DNA of 64,000 nt. Origin: Gracilibacillus salinarum (GTDB lineage: Bacteria > Bacillota > Bacilli > Bacillales > Amphibacillaceae). Position 1 is the stretch's first letter. Each line of letters starts with the position of its first letter. Shown one piece after another: positions 25,726-35,165 of this stretch. The stretch spans positions 2,728,001-2,792,000 of the forward strand of contig NZ_CP095071.1 of assembly GCF_022919575.1 (NCBI RefSeq), written 5' to 3'. Below the pieces are notes generated by a model that did no database searches, was not told where the DNA came from, and was given only the letters and a program-made list of their open reading frames with translations. The position numbers and the translations under genes were made by a program.

Positions 25726-27396
25726 TTATCCTCCAAAAAGACTCCCTAATTTTGAAATACCAGAGGAAATGCCATCTTTGATCGCATTGGCACCTTTCAC
25801 TATTCCGTCATACCCTTTCTTAATGGTATTTGTAACGGCTGATTTGATTTTCCTGCCGGTTGCTGTACCGTTGATCAGATAAGTTGTAGCAAATCCGGCA
25901 AACAAACCTACACCTGCACCAATTACTGTACCCAGTCCAGGAACAACAGAACCTGCCAAAGCACCTGCCGCAGCACTAGAAGCTACACTACCTATCGCAG
26001 TAGAGGCTACACCGATTCCCACATCAGTTGTTAACGAGGCAGCAAAATCTGTAGATGCCAATCCGCTAAAATCAGTAAAACCATCAGAGAATTTAGAAAC
26101 CGAGCTAACAGACGTTAGTGCGACTCCGACTGGTCCTCCTAATTTCAACATATTAGAAGGTTTATAAAAGCTTTTGGAAAATGCGTTCCATGAACTATTT
26201 AGAGAAGATTTGGTGGCACTGCCTACTGTTCCTAATAATCCACCAGTTCCTCTTAAATTTTTCGATTGCATAAATGCATTGTATCTGGCCTCACCTACTC
26301 GACGAGCGTTCGGCCCAAACTCCGCATTGCTTCCATTAAAATTATAGGATTTATACCGTTCATAGAACCAATTTCCGATCGAACTGTTCAAACTATTTTT
26401 TCCATAGACAGCATACTTTCCATCTGCCAATTCTTTAAATTTGAATCCGGCACCCGTTGCAATCAATCCCTGTGCCACACTATCGCCAAAACTAAGCACG
26501 TATTTCTTCACGTCACCTGCAACATTGGAAACCGTATCAATGATACTGTCACTGTCTTTTGTAGATCCAAATAATAAATTTAACACAGACGGCGGTTCAC
26601 CGTCCTCTGTTGCATTACCATTCGTTCCATTACCACCCTGTGTACCATTTCCTGAAACTGCATCGCCACCAGATGAGCTGTTGCCATCAACGGCATTACC
26701 ATTAGCAGCATTGCCACCGTTCAGGGCGTCTCCGGATCCATTACCATTTCCGTTGGAGTTTGAATTGTTACCATCGACTGCATTGCCATTGGCATCACCA
26801 CTGCCAGAGCTGGTACCATCGCCACCATTAATTGCTTGGCCGCCTTCTGTATTAGATCCGTTTGAACCGGATTGACCCGATTCTATTGCAGAACCAGTGG
26901 AATTTCCGTCGCCGCCATTGATACCAGACCCATTGGATCCAGCTTCTCCACTGTCGCTGCCCGAGCCACCTTCCACTGCATTGCCATTAGATCCCGCATT
27001 ACCCGCACCATTCTGATTACCACTTTGGATACTGTCGCCGGGTTGAATAGCATCCCCCGCAACAATTATGGAAAAAGAGGGTGGCGCATTCGGAGCAATA
27101 AATTGTCCATTTGAAGAAGGATCCCCTTCGATAATAGGTTCACCGGAACTTAATCCGCCACCTGCTTCCGCTGGAGTTCCATCATTATAAGCTTCCCCAT
27201 AATCATAGACCTCTCCTGGTGCAATAAACTCACCACCAGAGATCGGGTCTCCAGGAGTGATCGACTCACCTGGCGTGATGGCCTGGCCAGGAGTGATAAA
27301 ATTCGCAGCCACTCCAACAACAGGCAGTACATTCCAAAACAAGATAACAGCAATCAATACAATGGATATCCGCCGATTGTTTTTTCTTTTTTTCAT
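25726..27396 (-). CDS. Secreted hexapeptide-repeat protein with glycine-zipper C-terminus (1)
   Basis: 556 residues. A signal peptide (RRISIVLIAVILF to VGVAA, ~1-31) is followed from residue 37 by hexapeptides with Gly in the first position (GQAITP, GESITP, GDPISG, GEFIAP, then GDAIQP, GDSIQS and many Asn/Ser/Gly-rich units) to about residue 270. One break (APNAPPSFSII) near residue 105 is shared with the paralogue. The last ~270 residues are a separate domain: IGNWFYERYKSY, YNAFMQSKNL, an Ala/Gly-rich membrane-type zipper (SSAAAGALAGSVVPGLG) and amphipathic KIKSAVTN, ending SKLGSLFGG. This tail resembles hydrophobic parts of polymorphic toxins. Function unknown; location in the Tad locus suggests a secreted surface or effector protein. 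Confidence 0.75.
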   Translation of the reverse strand: MKKRKNNRRISIVLIAVILFWNVLPVVGVAANFITPGQAITPGESITPGDPISGGEFIAPGEVYDYGEAYNDGTPAEAGGGLSSGEPIIEGDPSSNGQFIAPNAPPSFSIIVAGDAIQPGDSIQSGNQNGAGNAGSNGNAVEGGSGSDSGEAGSNGSGINGGDGNSTGSAIESGQSGSNGSNTEGGQAINGGDGTSSGSGDANGNAVDGNNSNSNGNGNGSGDALNGGNAANGNAVDGNSSSGGDAVSGNGTQGGNGTNGNATEDGEPPSVLNLLFGSTKDSDSIIDTVSNVAGDVKKYVLSFGDSVAQGLIATGAGFKFKELADGKYAVYGKNSLNSSIGNWFYERYKSYNFNGSNAEFGPNARRVGEARYNAFMQSKNLRGTGGLLGTVGSATKSSLNSSWNAFSKSFYKPSNMLKLGGPVGVALTSVSSVSKFSDGFTDFSGLASTDFAASLTTDVGIGVASTAIGSVASSAAAGALAGSVVPGLGTVIGAGVGLFAGFATTYLINGTATGRKIKSAVTNTIKKGYDGIVKGANAIKDGISSGISKLGSLFGG

Positions 27397-27506
27397 GCCA
27401 TCTCCTCTCTATACACGCTTTGATCTTGGTGTGTAGGGCGTGTATTGTTGATTGTTATTTTCTTTGTTCTATAATATTTTGAAGCACACTCAATGTTAGA
27501 GTAATT

Positions 27507-28091
27507 TTAATAATCTCTTTTGGTTATTTCTTTCACTTCTTTTGGTTTAATTAGCATAACAGGCGTAATAAATAATATTAGTAAAGAAAGCGATATCCCC
27601 AAAATACTTGCTCCCATTGCATTCTGACCATCATAATAGACAGAATTTGTATACATTACTGAACCAAAAGCAAGGAATAGAAATACAAATAATAAATAGA
27701 TTTTTCCTAACTTAGATTTATTGGGCTTCTGTATACCAAACACTATTTTTCGAGAAAAGATGTAAGGTATTGTTACCATTAATAACAACACAAGAATCGC
27801 TACCCAGAAGTTAATAGTCAAAAAACTTAGCCGCAAAAATGGAGTGGCGAAATGAATAGCCATACAATTGAACATTACATATGAAAAAAGTGAAAAGTAT
27901 CGCTTACTATCATGTTTGGTTTTTTTCCAAATGATATAGAACAAAAAACTAGATATGACAGCTAATAAAATATTTGATATTACTAGTACCATATTTATGG
28001 TAGGCATAGATCCTGTTAAGAATCCTGTAAATATCAACAACAATGTCGTTCCAATAATACGATTTTGTTTAGATGTTACTTCTGTAGTCAT
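27507..28091 (-). CDS. Six-TM membrane protein, paralogue of the 25064 gene
   Basis: 194 residues, six membrane segments, N-terminal TSKQNRIIGTTLLLI. Homologous over its length to the 25064-25642 product (see shared blocks there), with perhaps 40 percent identity judged by eye. It follows the second hexapeptide-repeat protein gene by 72 bases. AAGGT is a weak ribosome binding site. Role unknown. Confidence 0.65.
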   Translation of the reverse strand: MTTEVTSKQNRIIGTTLLLIFTGFLTGSMPTINMVLVISNILLAVISSFLFYIIWKKTKHDSKRYFSLFSYVMFNCMAIHFATPFLRLSFLTINFWVAILVLLLMVTIPYIFSRKIVFGIQKPNKSKLGKIYLLFVFLFLAFGSVMYTNSVYYDGQNAMGASILGISLSLLILFITPVMLIKPKEVKEITKRDY

Positions 28092-28163
28092 ATTTTTATC
28101 AAACCTTCATTCATATTTTAAACACCCTGTATTATAAACATTTTAGCAATGGGAAATTAAAAT

Positions 28164-29996
28164 TTATCCGCCAAATAAATTCCCAATCTTTGATATACTT
28201 GACTTAATCCCACTTATAGCTGTTTTTCCACCTTTTATTGCTCCATCTATAACTGCCTTTCCGCCTTTTATTCCTGCGTCATACACCTTTTTAATACCTT
28301 TTGAAATAGCTTTTTTACCTCTTCTGCCCCAAGCTGTTTCATTAACTAATACTCCTACAGCTAACCCTACAGCTGCTCCTAGAATTGTACCTGCAACTGG
28401 CACAGCAGAACCAATAGTAGCACCAACTGCCATACTACCAGCAAAGCTTCCAACTGCCGTTGTAGCTGCTCCAACCGCAACATCCGTAGTTAAATCAGCA
28501 GCAAAAGCAGTAGATTTTAAACCACTTAAGTCTTCATAACCATCAGAGTGCTTGGAAATGGAACTAGTAAAGGTTAGCCCTAGACCAATAGGACCACTCA
28601 ATTTTCCTAATGTGGATGGCTTCCAGAAACTTTTCGAAGAAGCGTCCCAAGAACTAGATAAAGCAGATTTAGTTGATTTCCATGCATTTTGAAATACATT
28701 TCCGCTTCCACCCAATCCTTTTGATTGCATAAAAGCATTATAATTTTGTTTATCAAACACTCCCGAGGTTAATGTAACTTTTTTGCCATCAAGATCATAT
28801 TGTTTGTATCGTTCATAGAACCAGTTACCAATTGGATTTTTAAGTCTTCTCTCCCCAGTGTGCCAAAAGTCAACATTTTTAACATTATCAAAATCAAAAC
28901 CTGCATATGCTGCTGCCGCAGATTGAGCTAATTTATCTCCTAAACCTAATCCATATTTTTTAAATTCATTCACAGCACCAATAACTCTATCAATCGTATT
29001 AGTATTTTCACCGGAAGAATTTCCCTGACCACTCTCCCCAGGTTGTAAATCATTTCCTGAGGATCCATTACCTCCTCCCGGAGAACCATTGCCAAAACTT
29101 GCACCGCCATTAGCTGATCCTTCGCCAAGCAAGGTATTACCACCAAAAAGGTTGTTACCGAATCCGTATCCATTGTTAAAACCGTTACCGCTAGCATTGG
29201 GGTTGTTACCTTCTGCTGCATTTCCATTGGTATTATTACTTCCACCATTTACGGGGTTTCCATTAGCATCGACGTTGCCTGTGTTGGCACCATCGCCACC
29301 ATTAATTGTATTTCCACTGGCATTTGAATTGTTACCATTTGCCGCATTTCCGTTAGCGTTACTATTTCCACCAACTACGGGATTGCCATTGGCATCGACA
29401 TTACCTGCATTGGCACCATCTCCGTCATTAATTGCTCGACCGCCGACTACATTAGATCCATTTGAACCGGACTGACCAGATTCTATTGGAGATCCGTTGG
29501 CATTTGTATTGCCACCATTAATAGTAGAACCATTGGAAGGATTATTTCCACTGTTGCCGGCTGATCCACCTTCCACTGCATTACCAGCGGATCCTGCATT
29601 GCCTGCATCGATTTGATTACCACTTTGAATATTCTCCCCTGGATGAATTGCATCCCCAGTAATTATGATCGAAAAAGATGGAGGTGCATTTGGAGCGATA
29701 AATTGACCATTTGTTACGGGATCCCCTTCGATAATAGGTTCACCTGAATTTAAACTGTCACCAGATTCGGCAGCAGTTCCATCATTATAGGCTTCTCCGT
29801 AGTCGTATACCTCCCCGGGAGCAATAAACTCGCCACCTGTAATCGGGTCTCCAGGAGTTATCGACTCTCCCGGAGTGATTGCCTGACCAGGAGTAATGAA
29901 ATTCGCCGCCACAGCCGCTACAGGCAGTATATTCCAGAACAGAATAATACCGATTAACGCAATAGAGATCCGCCGATTCCATTTCACTCTTTTCAT
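28164..29996 (-). CDS. Secreted hexapeptide-repeat protein with glycine-zipper C-terminus (2)
   Basis: 610 residues, paralogue of the 25726-27396 protein. Same signal peptide layout and the same first units (GQAITP, GESITP, GDPITG, GEFIAP, GEVYDY, GEAYND), then a longer Asn-rich array (GNVDAN, GNPVVG, GNSNAN, GNAANG and similar) to about residue 320, including near-identical units repeated in tandem. The C-terminal domain is conserved: IGNWFYERYKQYD, YNAFMQSKGL, an Ala/Gly zipper and a Lys-rich amphipathic end with KIGNLFGG. The array differs in length between the two copies, as expected for slippage or recombination of 18-bp units. Secreted, possibly surface or effector protein; function not known. 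Confidence 0.75.
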   Translation of the reverse strand: MKRVKWNRRISIALIGIILFWNILPVAAVAANFITPGQAITPGESITPGDPITGGEFIAPGEVYDYGEAYNDGTAAESGDSLNSGEPIIEGDPVTNGQFIAPNAPPSFSIIITGDAIHPGENIQSGNQIDAGNAGSAGNAVEGGSAGNSGNNPSNGSTINGGNTNANGSPIESGQSGSNGSNVVGGRAINDGDGANAGNVDANGNPVVGGNSNANGNAANGNNSNASGNTINGGDGANTGNVDANGNPVNGGSNNTNGNAAEGNNPNASGNGFNNGYGFGNNLFGGNTLLGEGSANGGASFGNGSPGGGNGSSGNDLQPGESGQGNSSGENTNTIDRVIGAVNEFKKYGLGLGDKLAQSAAAAYAGFDFDNVKNVDFWHTGERRLKNPIGNWFYERYKQYDLDGKKVTLTSGVFDKQNYNAFMQSKGLGGSGNVFQNAWKSTKSALSSSWDASSKSFWKPSTLGKLSGPIGLGLTFTSSISKHSDGYEDLSGLKSTAFAADLTTDVAVGAATTAVGSFAGSMAVGATIGSAVPVAGTILGAAVGLAVGVLVNETAWGRRGKKAISKGIKKVYDAGIKGGKAVIDGAIKGGKTAISGIKSSISKIGNLFGG

Positions 29997-30052
29997 TGCT
30001 TATCCTCTCCATATATTAGATGAAAACGGACATGGTGTTAAATCTTCTTTTA

Positions 30053-31501
30053 TTACTCTTTGTTTTCTTGGTATTTGTCTTCTAGCATTTGTAAGGCTTC
30101 TTTATAAGAGTTTTCGTTCCATTCTTCTAATCTATCCTTTTGCTGCTCAACTTGAGTTCTCATTTCTGTATGATAGTTAGAATTTATTTCTTTAAGTTGA
30201 TAGAATATATCGTCTGAAACTTTATCAGTTGCAAGCAATGCTTCTAAAATATATTCTACTGATTCTTTCTCCTCAGATAATTTAGCTAGATTTTGTGTTG
30301 TATAAACAAAAATATCTATACTATTTTGCGTTTCTTTTAAATCAAATGCCTGCTCTCCTTTTTCTTTCCACTCATTCCACGCTTCTGCCATCTCATTAAT
30401 TTTATTTAATTCATTCGCTAATTCATCTTCATCCTGCACTGTTTGATAAAGACCTTCAGCCGCATTCGCAATTTCTTTCAAATGATTCTGACCTTCACTA
30501 TCGACATCAAAACCAATCACATTGATAATGGGCTGTATATTGGAGTCATAAAATTGTTTCGCTACCTCCACTGGTTTTGTATCACATGTCTCAATACCGT
30601 CACTCACAAGATATACAATATTTGTATTTTCCTCCCCTTTAAATTCAGCTAAATCTTCTTGGGCTTTGGATAAAGCTAATCCATTAGGTGTCCAGCCTGC
30701 TGGTTGAACGGAATTCAAAGCCTCTGAGAATGTTGCTTCCTCATAGGGACTGTATCCATAAATGATCTCTGAGCTACTGCAGGATAGTTCTTTATCTGAA
30801 TCAGCACTTGTTCCTTCCTGACCATAGACACGAAGGGCAACATTGGTTTCTTCCGGTAATTCTTCTAAAAAGGCTGTAATGGTTTCTTTGGCTGCTTCCA
30901 TTTTGGTTTTGCCATTGATTTCTTGTGCCATACTGCCTGATGCGTCAAGTAATACTGCGATGTTCAAATGTTCCTTGAATTGATATCTAGGATCCTCTAC
31001 TTCAGGACTTCCTAATAATTGAAACTTTAACGCTTTAAGGATTTCCTCTTCTCCAGAATAATCATCTTGCACCAGTTTCAAGGTTTCTCTAAAAAAATAA
31101 TCAAGCTCTGCTTCACTAGGATTATTACTAATTTCCGGCATATCTTCACCGAGGTGGTCTAATAATTCAGATCCCTCTCGTTCTGCACCATCTTTATTAT
31201 TAAATATTTTCCGTGCATATTTCCCTTTTTCCAATGCTGCTAATTCTTCCACTGTTGTTGGTAACGGATCCGTGTCGAACTCTTCAGAATAGTTTGTTTC
31301 GCTTACGCTTTCCTCTTTTTCATCTGTCGGTTCTGGTTGTTCTTCTGGTGGCTCTTCTTCCTCACTAGGTGTGATCACCTTTCCCGCTTCCAGAGATTCT
31401 TCTTCTTTTGTTTCTCCAGAACATGCTGCTAATAAAAGAAGAAGAAACAGAATCCAGCCAAATAACGCTATACAACGCCAAGTGTATTGTCTTCTTCCCA
31501 T
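30053..31501 (-). CDS. VWA-domain lipoprotein (1)
   Basis: 482 residues. Signal peptide with lipobox LAAC, then an acidic, Pro/Glu-rich linker starting GKVITPSEEE. The VWA domain (~160-370) carries a complete MIDAS: DASGSM, the Thr in GWTPNG and VSDGIETC. An internal Cys in LSCSSSE probably pairs with the ETC Cys. The C-terminal ~110 residues are helical. VWA lipoproteins bind metal-dependent protein ligands on the cell surface; beside Flp it may act as adhesin or assembly factor. I use the ATG at 31501, 5 bases after GAGGGG. Very similar to the next upstream gene. Confidence 0.8.
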   Translation of the reverse strand: MGRRQYTWRCIALFGWILFLLLLLAACSGETKEEESLEAGKVITPSEEEEPPEEQPEPTDEKEESVSETNYSEEFDTDPLPTTVEELAALEKGKYARKIFNNKDGAEREGSELLDHLGEDMPEISNNPSEAELDYFFRETLKLVQDDYSGEEEILKALKFQLLGSPEVEDPRYQFKEHLNIAVLLDASGSMAQEINGKTKMEAAKETITAFLEELPEETNVALRVYGQEGTSADSDKELSCSSSEIIYGYSPYEEATFSEALNSVQPAGWTPNGLALSKAQEDLAEFKGEENTNIVYLVSDGIETCDTKPVEVAKQFYDSNIQPIINVIGFDVDSEGQNHLKEIANAAEGLYQTVQDEDELANELNKINEMAEAWNEWKEKGEQAFDLKETQNSIDIFVYTTQNLAKLSEEKESVEYILEALLATDKVSDDIFYQLKEINSNYHTEMRTQVEQQKDRLEEWNENSYKEALQMLEDKYQENKE

Positions 31502-31546
31502 GCCATCCCCTCGCCAGTACTTCAATGATTTAAAATATTGATGAAT

Positions 31547-32989
31547 TTAATTTGTTTGGTTTTCTTGGTATTTGTCTTCTAGCTTTTGTAAGGCTTCTTT
31601 ATAAGAGTTTTCGTTCCAATCATCAAGCTTATCCTCAAGCTTTTCAACTTCAGCATTCATATCATTATGGTATTCAGAATTTAACGCATCTAATTGTAAG
31701 TATGTTTCCTTGCTGATTTTCCCGGTTGATTCTAATGCTTCAATAATATAGTCTATAGATGCATCTTCTTCAGAAAGACGTTCTAGGTTAGTAGTTGTAT
31801 AAACAAAAATATCGACATTATTTTGCGATTCTTTCAAATCAATTGCTTGTTCCCCTTGTACCTTCCATTTTTCCCAAGCTTCTGCCATCTCTCTGATTTT
31901 ATCAAACTCATTTGCCAGTTCATTTTCATCTTGCACCGTTTGATAAAGTCCTTCTGCGGCATTTGCAATCTCTTTTAGATGATTCTGTCCCTCACTATCT
32001 ACATCAAAACCAATCACATTGATGATAGGCTGAATATTGGAATCATAAAATTGTTTAGCTACCTTCACAGGCTCTGTTTCACACGTTTCTATACCATCAC
32101 TCACCAAGTAAACAATATTTGTGTTTTCCTCCCCTTTAAATTCAGCCAAATCTTCTTGTGCTTTTGATAAAGCTAATCCATTCGGAGTCCAGCCTGCTGG
32201 TTGAACGGAATTCAAAGCATCAGAAAACGCTGCTTCTTCATAGGGACTATATCCGTAAATTATCTCAGAACTGCTACAGGATAATTCTTTATCACTGTCT
32301 GCCCCTGTACCTTTATGACCATAGACCCTTAGTGCAACATTGGTTTCTTCTGGTAATTCTTCCATAAAGGTAGTAATTGACTCTTTTGCAGCAGCCATTT
32401 TGGATTTACCATCTATTTGTTGCGCCATACTACCAGATGCATCTAATAGAATTGCTATGTTTAATTGTTCCTTAAATTGGTATCTAGGATCCTCTATTTC
32501 AGGAGAGCCTAATAACTGAAACTTTAATTCTTTCAAGATTTCTTCTTCACCTACATAATCATCCTGAACCAATTTTAAAGTTTCTCGATAAAAATAATGG
32601 AGCTCTGCTTCGCTGGGGTTATCACTTAATTCAGGCAAGTCATCTCCAAGGAAATTAAGTAATTCAGAACCTTCACGTTCTGCCCCATCTTTTCTAGTAA
32701 AAATTTCTCTCGCAAATTTCCCTTGCTCTATAGCTGTTAGTTCTTCTACCGTTTTGGGCAATGGATCTGTTTCAAACTGTTGCGTAGCATTCTCGTCATT
32801 AGTTGGTTGGCTTTTTTCCTCTTCTGTATTTTCTGTTTTCTCCGATTCCTGATGGTCTCCTTCATCACTTGGTGTTATAACAGTTCCTGCCTCCATCGAT
32901 TCATCTGATTCATTCTCGTTATTTGGTTGCTCTGAACATGCTACTAAAAGAGTACAAAGCAGTAAACCCATGACTAATAATTTCCTCAA
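31547..32989 (-). CDS. VWA-domain lipoprotein (2)
   Basis: 480 residues, lipobox LVAC (Cys ~18), acidic linker beginning GTVITPSDEG and VWA domain with DASGS at 173-177. Nearly identical to the protein at 30053 from residue ~80 to ~370 (for example CSSSEIIYGYSPYEEA and VQPAGWTPNGLALSKAQEDL) while the N-terminal linker and C-terminus differ. The pair is a recent tandem duplication, possibly kept similar by gene conversion. Follows the flp gene by 39 bases in the same transcript. Confidence 0.8.
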   Translation of the reverse strand: MRKLLVMGLLLCTLLVACSEQPNNENESDESMEAGTVITPSDEGDHQESEKTENTEEEKSQPTNDENATQQFETDPLPKTVEELTAIEQGKFAREIFTRKDGAEREGSELLNFLGDDLPELSDNPSEAELHYFYRETLKLVQDDYVGEEEILKELKFQLLGSPEIEDPRYQFKEQLNIAILLDASGSMAQQIDGKSKMAAAKESITTFMEELPEETNVALRVYGHKGTGADSDKELSCSSSEIIYGYSPYEEAAFSDALNSVQPAGWTPNGLALSKAQEDLAEFKGEENTNIVYLVSDGIETCETEPVKVAKQFYDSNIQPIINVIGFDVDSEGQNHLKEIANAAEGLYQTVQDENELANEFDKIREMAEAWEKWKVQGEQAIDLKESQNNVDIFVYTTTNLERLSEEDASIDYIIEALESTGKISKETYLQLDALNSEYHNDMNAEVEKLEDKLDDWNENSYKEALQKLEDKYQENQTN

Positions 32990-33028
32990 CCAGAACCCCC
33001 CTTGTTAGCCGTGCTTGTATTAACTTAC

Positions 33029-33232
33029 TTACCCTACCATATTAGAAATTTTAGTAATAATATCCGATATAATTTTACCAATCCCATCACTCTGATCACT
33101 TATCGCCGAAGAAACAATCCCCAACACCAAAATCAACAACGCCGCTATACCTAACCATTCTAATGACTGTGCACCTTTCTCGTTATTCAACTGCTGAGTA
33201 GCCTTCACATAAAATTCTGTTAACTTTTTCAT
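33029..33232 (-). CDS. flp: Flp-type prepilin
   Basis: 67 residues. Prepilin signal with an unusually long hydrophilic leader of 20 residues and cleavage site G20|AQSLE (Glu at +5), then a hydrophobic helix (WLGIAALLILVLGIVSSAI) and a short hydrophilic tail. This is the major pilin candidate of the Tad system. No prepilin peptidase (TadV/CpaA) is in the window, so cleavage must rely on one elsewhere, for example the competence peptidase ComC. AAGGAG lies ~10 bases before the ATG. Confidence 0.85.
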   Translation of the reverse strand: MKKLTEFYVKATQQLNNEKGAQSLEWLGIAALLILVLGIVSSAISDQSDGIGKIISDIITKISNMVG

Positions 33233-33301
33233 ATTGAAATCTCTCCTTTTATTTTTAAAAATTATTTTATTAAAACGGCTGTTTAGCCATTGTTTTAATC
33301 T

Positions 33302-34234
33302 CTATTGAAACAATTCAAATATATTACTGTTCTGACTGAACATATTCATTACCATCAAGCCACCAATTAACACTAATGCAGAGGGCAATACTACGAAAGT
33401 CGTGATCAAGGTAACCTTTGGAGATGCCTTTGCTGCTTGTTCTTTAATTAGTTCCTTCTTAATTTTGCGCATTTCTAATGATTGCTGGTGGAACGTTTTT
33501 GAAATGGGAATCCCCAGTTTTTCCCCTTGAATAAGGGCCTTAATCAAAAGCTGAAATTCTTTGCTCGTATTTCTCTTCAGCAGCATTTCATACGCAGAAG
33601 ATCTTGGCACCCCAACCTGGATTTCCTGGATAAAGCGACCAAACTCTTCTTGAACAGGACCTTCAAAATAAGGGACGATATCTCGTAATGCCTGATCTAA
33701 GCTGACACCTGCTTTTAACGTCACACTCATCGTATCGAGGAAATCCGGCAATTGATAGGTCAATTCTTCCTGACGCTTTTTTGCTTTGGATTTGATCCAA
33801 AAAACAACAGCCAGATAGCCAACAATCGGATAGATAATGACAGTAAGCTCACTGAAAGGAAGTCTGAGTATCATGGAAATACCGCCAATAATCAAACCGA
33901 CGATCATAAAGAATATTTTCAGCCCCTGTAACCTCGCCGTTGTCAGACGGTAAGGATGACCTGCCTCTGTTAACCATTTCTCTACATCGTGATCTTCACT
34001 ATAAAAATTGATTCGTTGACCGATTGTTGAAAAATCATCTGCATAGTGGAATACTTTCGATAACACCTTTTCTTTACGTGTTTGCTTCTTCTCGAAGATA
34101 TCCTCTTTATAATGATCCTCTTTCGCTTGTTTCTTCAATTCGCTCTTGTACACAACATATACATAGGTATATCGAAGAGCTAATCCTGTGAAAAAGAGAG
34201 TGAGTAATAAAAATAATACAATTAATCCATCCAT
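33302..34234 (-). CDS. tadC: TadC-like pilus assembly membrane protein
   Basis: 310 residues, T2SS-F-type fold. N-terminal membrane segment, two central segments (~110-155) and a C-terminal one, with the GspF-like region LPDFLDTMSVTLKAGVSLDQAL and GxPIS. Forms the inner-membrane platform together with TadB. Start ATG at 34234 lies 4 bases after the TadB stop. Part of the Tad operon. Confidence 0.88.
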   Translation of the reverse strand: MDGLIVLFLLLTLFFTGLALRYTYVYVVYKSELKKQAKEDHYKEDIFEKKQTRKEKVLSKVFHYADDFSTIGQRINFYSEDHDVEKWLTEAGHPYRLTTARLQGLKIFFMIVGLIIGGISMILRLPFSELTVIIYPIVGYLAVVFWIKSKAKKRQEELTYQLPDFLDTMSVTLKAGVSLDQALRDIVPYFEGPVQEEFGRFIQEIQVGVPRSSAYEMLLKRNTSKEFQLLIKALIQGEKLGIPISKTFHQQSLEMRKIKKELIKEQAAKASPKVTLITTFVVLPSALVLIGGLMVMNMFSQNSNIFELFQ

Positions 34235-34238
34235 TTGC

Positions 34239-35165
34239 TCACACCCTTATATTGGTAACCTTACGCACTAACCAGAACGTCAGGCCGGTTCCAAGAATAA
34301 AAAACAACAGTAACAGTATCCCGATCCCTGTGAATAAAGGATCCAAAAAACCATCAATAATATTATTCATCATTAAAACAAGGAATATCGGTATAATCGG
34401 GACCAGAATCGCTACATAACGCTGCTCCGCTGTCATCGTCTTGATTTCCTGCTTTAATAGTTTGCGATCTTCTAATGTCTGGCTCATTTCATCCAGAATA
34501 GATGAAATATTCCCACCGGCCTTCTTTTGAATTAACACGGTGGCAACAAATAGTTTGAACTCCTTGTTATCAATACGTGATTCCATCTTCTTAATGGCTA
34601 TGTCAAAAGGAATCCCTAATGATAATTCGTGTGCTAATTGTTTAAACTCTGTCTTGGCAGGTGCAGCGATTTCCTGTGCAACCATCTGAATCCCTTGATT
34701 TAAAGTCATACCTGACCGAGTAGAATTCGCTAAAATCCTGCATATTTCAGGAAGCTGATCGACTAACCTTTCATGCATCTTATTCTTACGAACAGCAAAC
34801 ATAATCCGCTTCCCACCTTCAAGTAAAAGCAATGCAAGAAACGCACTTATCAATAATTTCAGATTAAACATATTGACCAGCAATAAAATAATACCCATGA
34901 ATGCTACAAACTGTGCTGCAATAAATTCTGAAGGAGTGAACGGAATGTTGGCTTGCTTTAGCTTTTCAAACATCGGTTGTGCCGTTTCAGAGTGGTCATA
35001 GCGATCGCCTATTAAAACAATAAAACTTTTTCGTTCCTGATCCGGTTTATAGAAGTCTTCTGTACTCTTACGCCAATTACGCTTAGCTCTACGGTAATCT
35101 AACCAGTAGGCCAGAAAGAGGATAAAGCAAAGTGTCGCCAAGATCGTCATAATCGTCGCAATCAT
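34239..35165 (-). CDS. tadB: TadB-like pilus assembly membrane protein
   Basis: 308 residues, T2SS-F fold with EICRILANSTRSGMTLNQGI and the downstream KAGGNISSILDEMSQTL block typical of TadB. Four membrane segments. Overlaps the TadA gene by 4 bases (ATGA), as usual for tad clusters. Partner of TadC and substrate of the TadA motor. Confidence 0.9.
   Translation of the reverse strand: MIATIMTILATLCFILFLAYWLDYRRAKRNWRKSTEDFYKPDQERKSFIVLIGDRYDHSETAQPMFEKLKQANIPFTPSEFIAAQFVAFMGIILLLVNMFNLKLLISAFLALLLLEGGKRIMFAVRKNKMHERLVDQLPEICRILANSTRSGMTLNQGIQMVAQEIAAPAKTEFKQLAHELSLGIPFDIAIKKMESRIDNKEFKLFVATVLIQKKAGGNISSILDEMSQTLEDRKLLKQEIKTMTAEQRYVAILVPIIPIFLVLMMNNIIDGFLDPLFTGIGILLLLFFILGTGLTFWLVRKVTNIRV

Noticed and set aside
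26441..29475. Pro/Leu-rich plus-strand frames of 128-144 codons opposite the hexapeptide arrays
   Set aside because: They mirror the biased repeat codons on the other strand and lack start signals.
25726..29996. CRISPR-like or minisatellite interpretation of the 18-bp repeats
   Set aside because: The repeats are in frame within long secreted proteins, without constant repeat/variable spacer structure.
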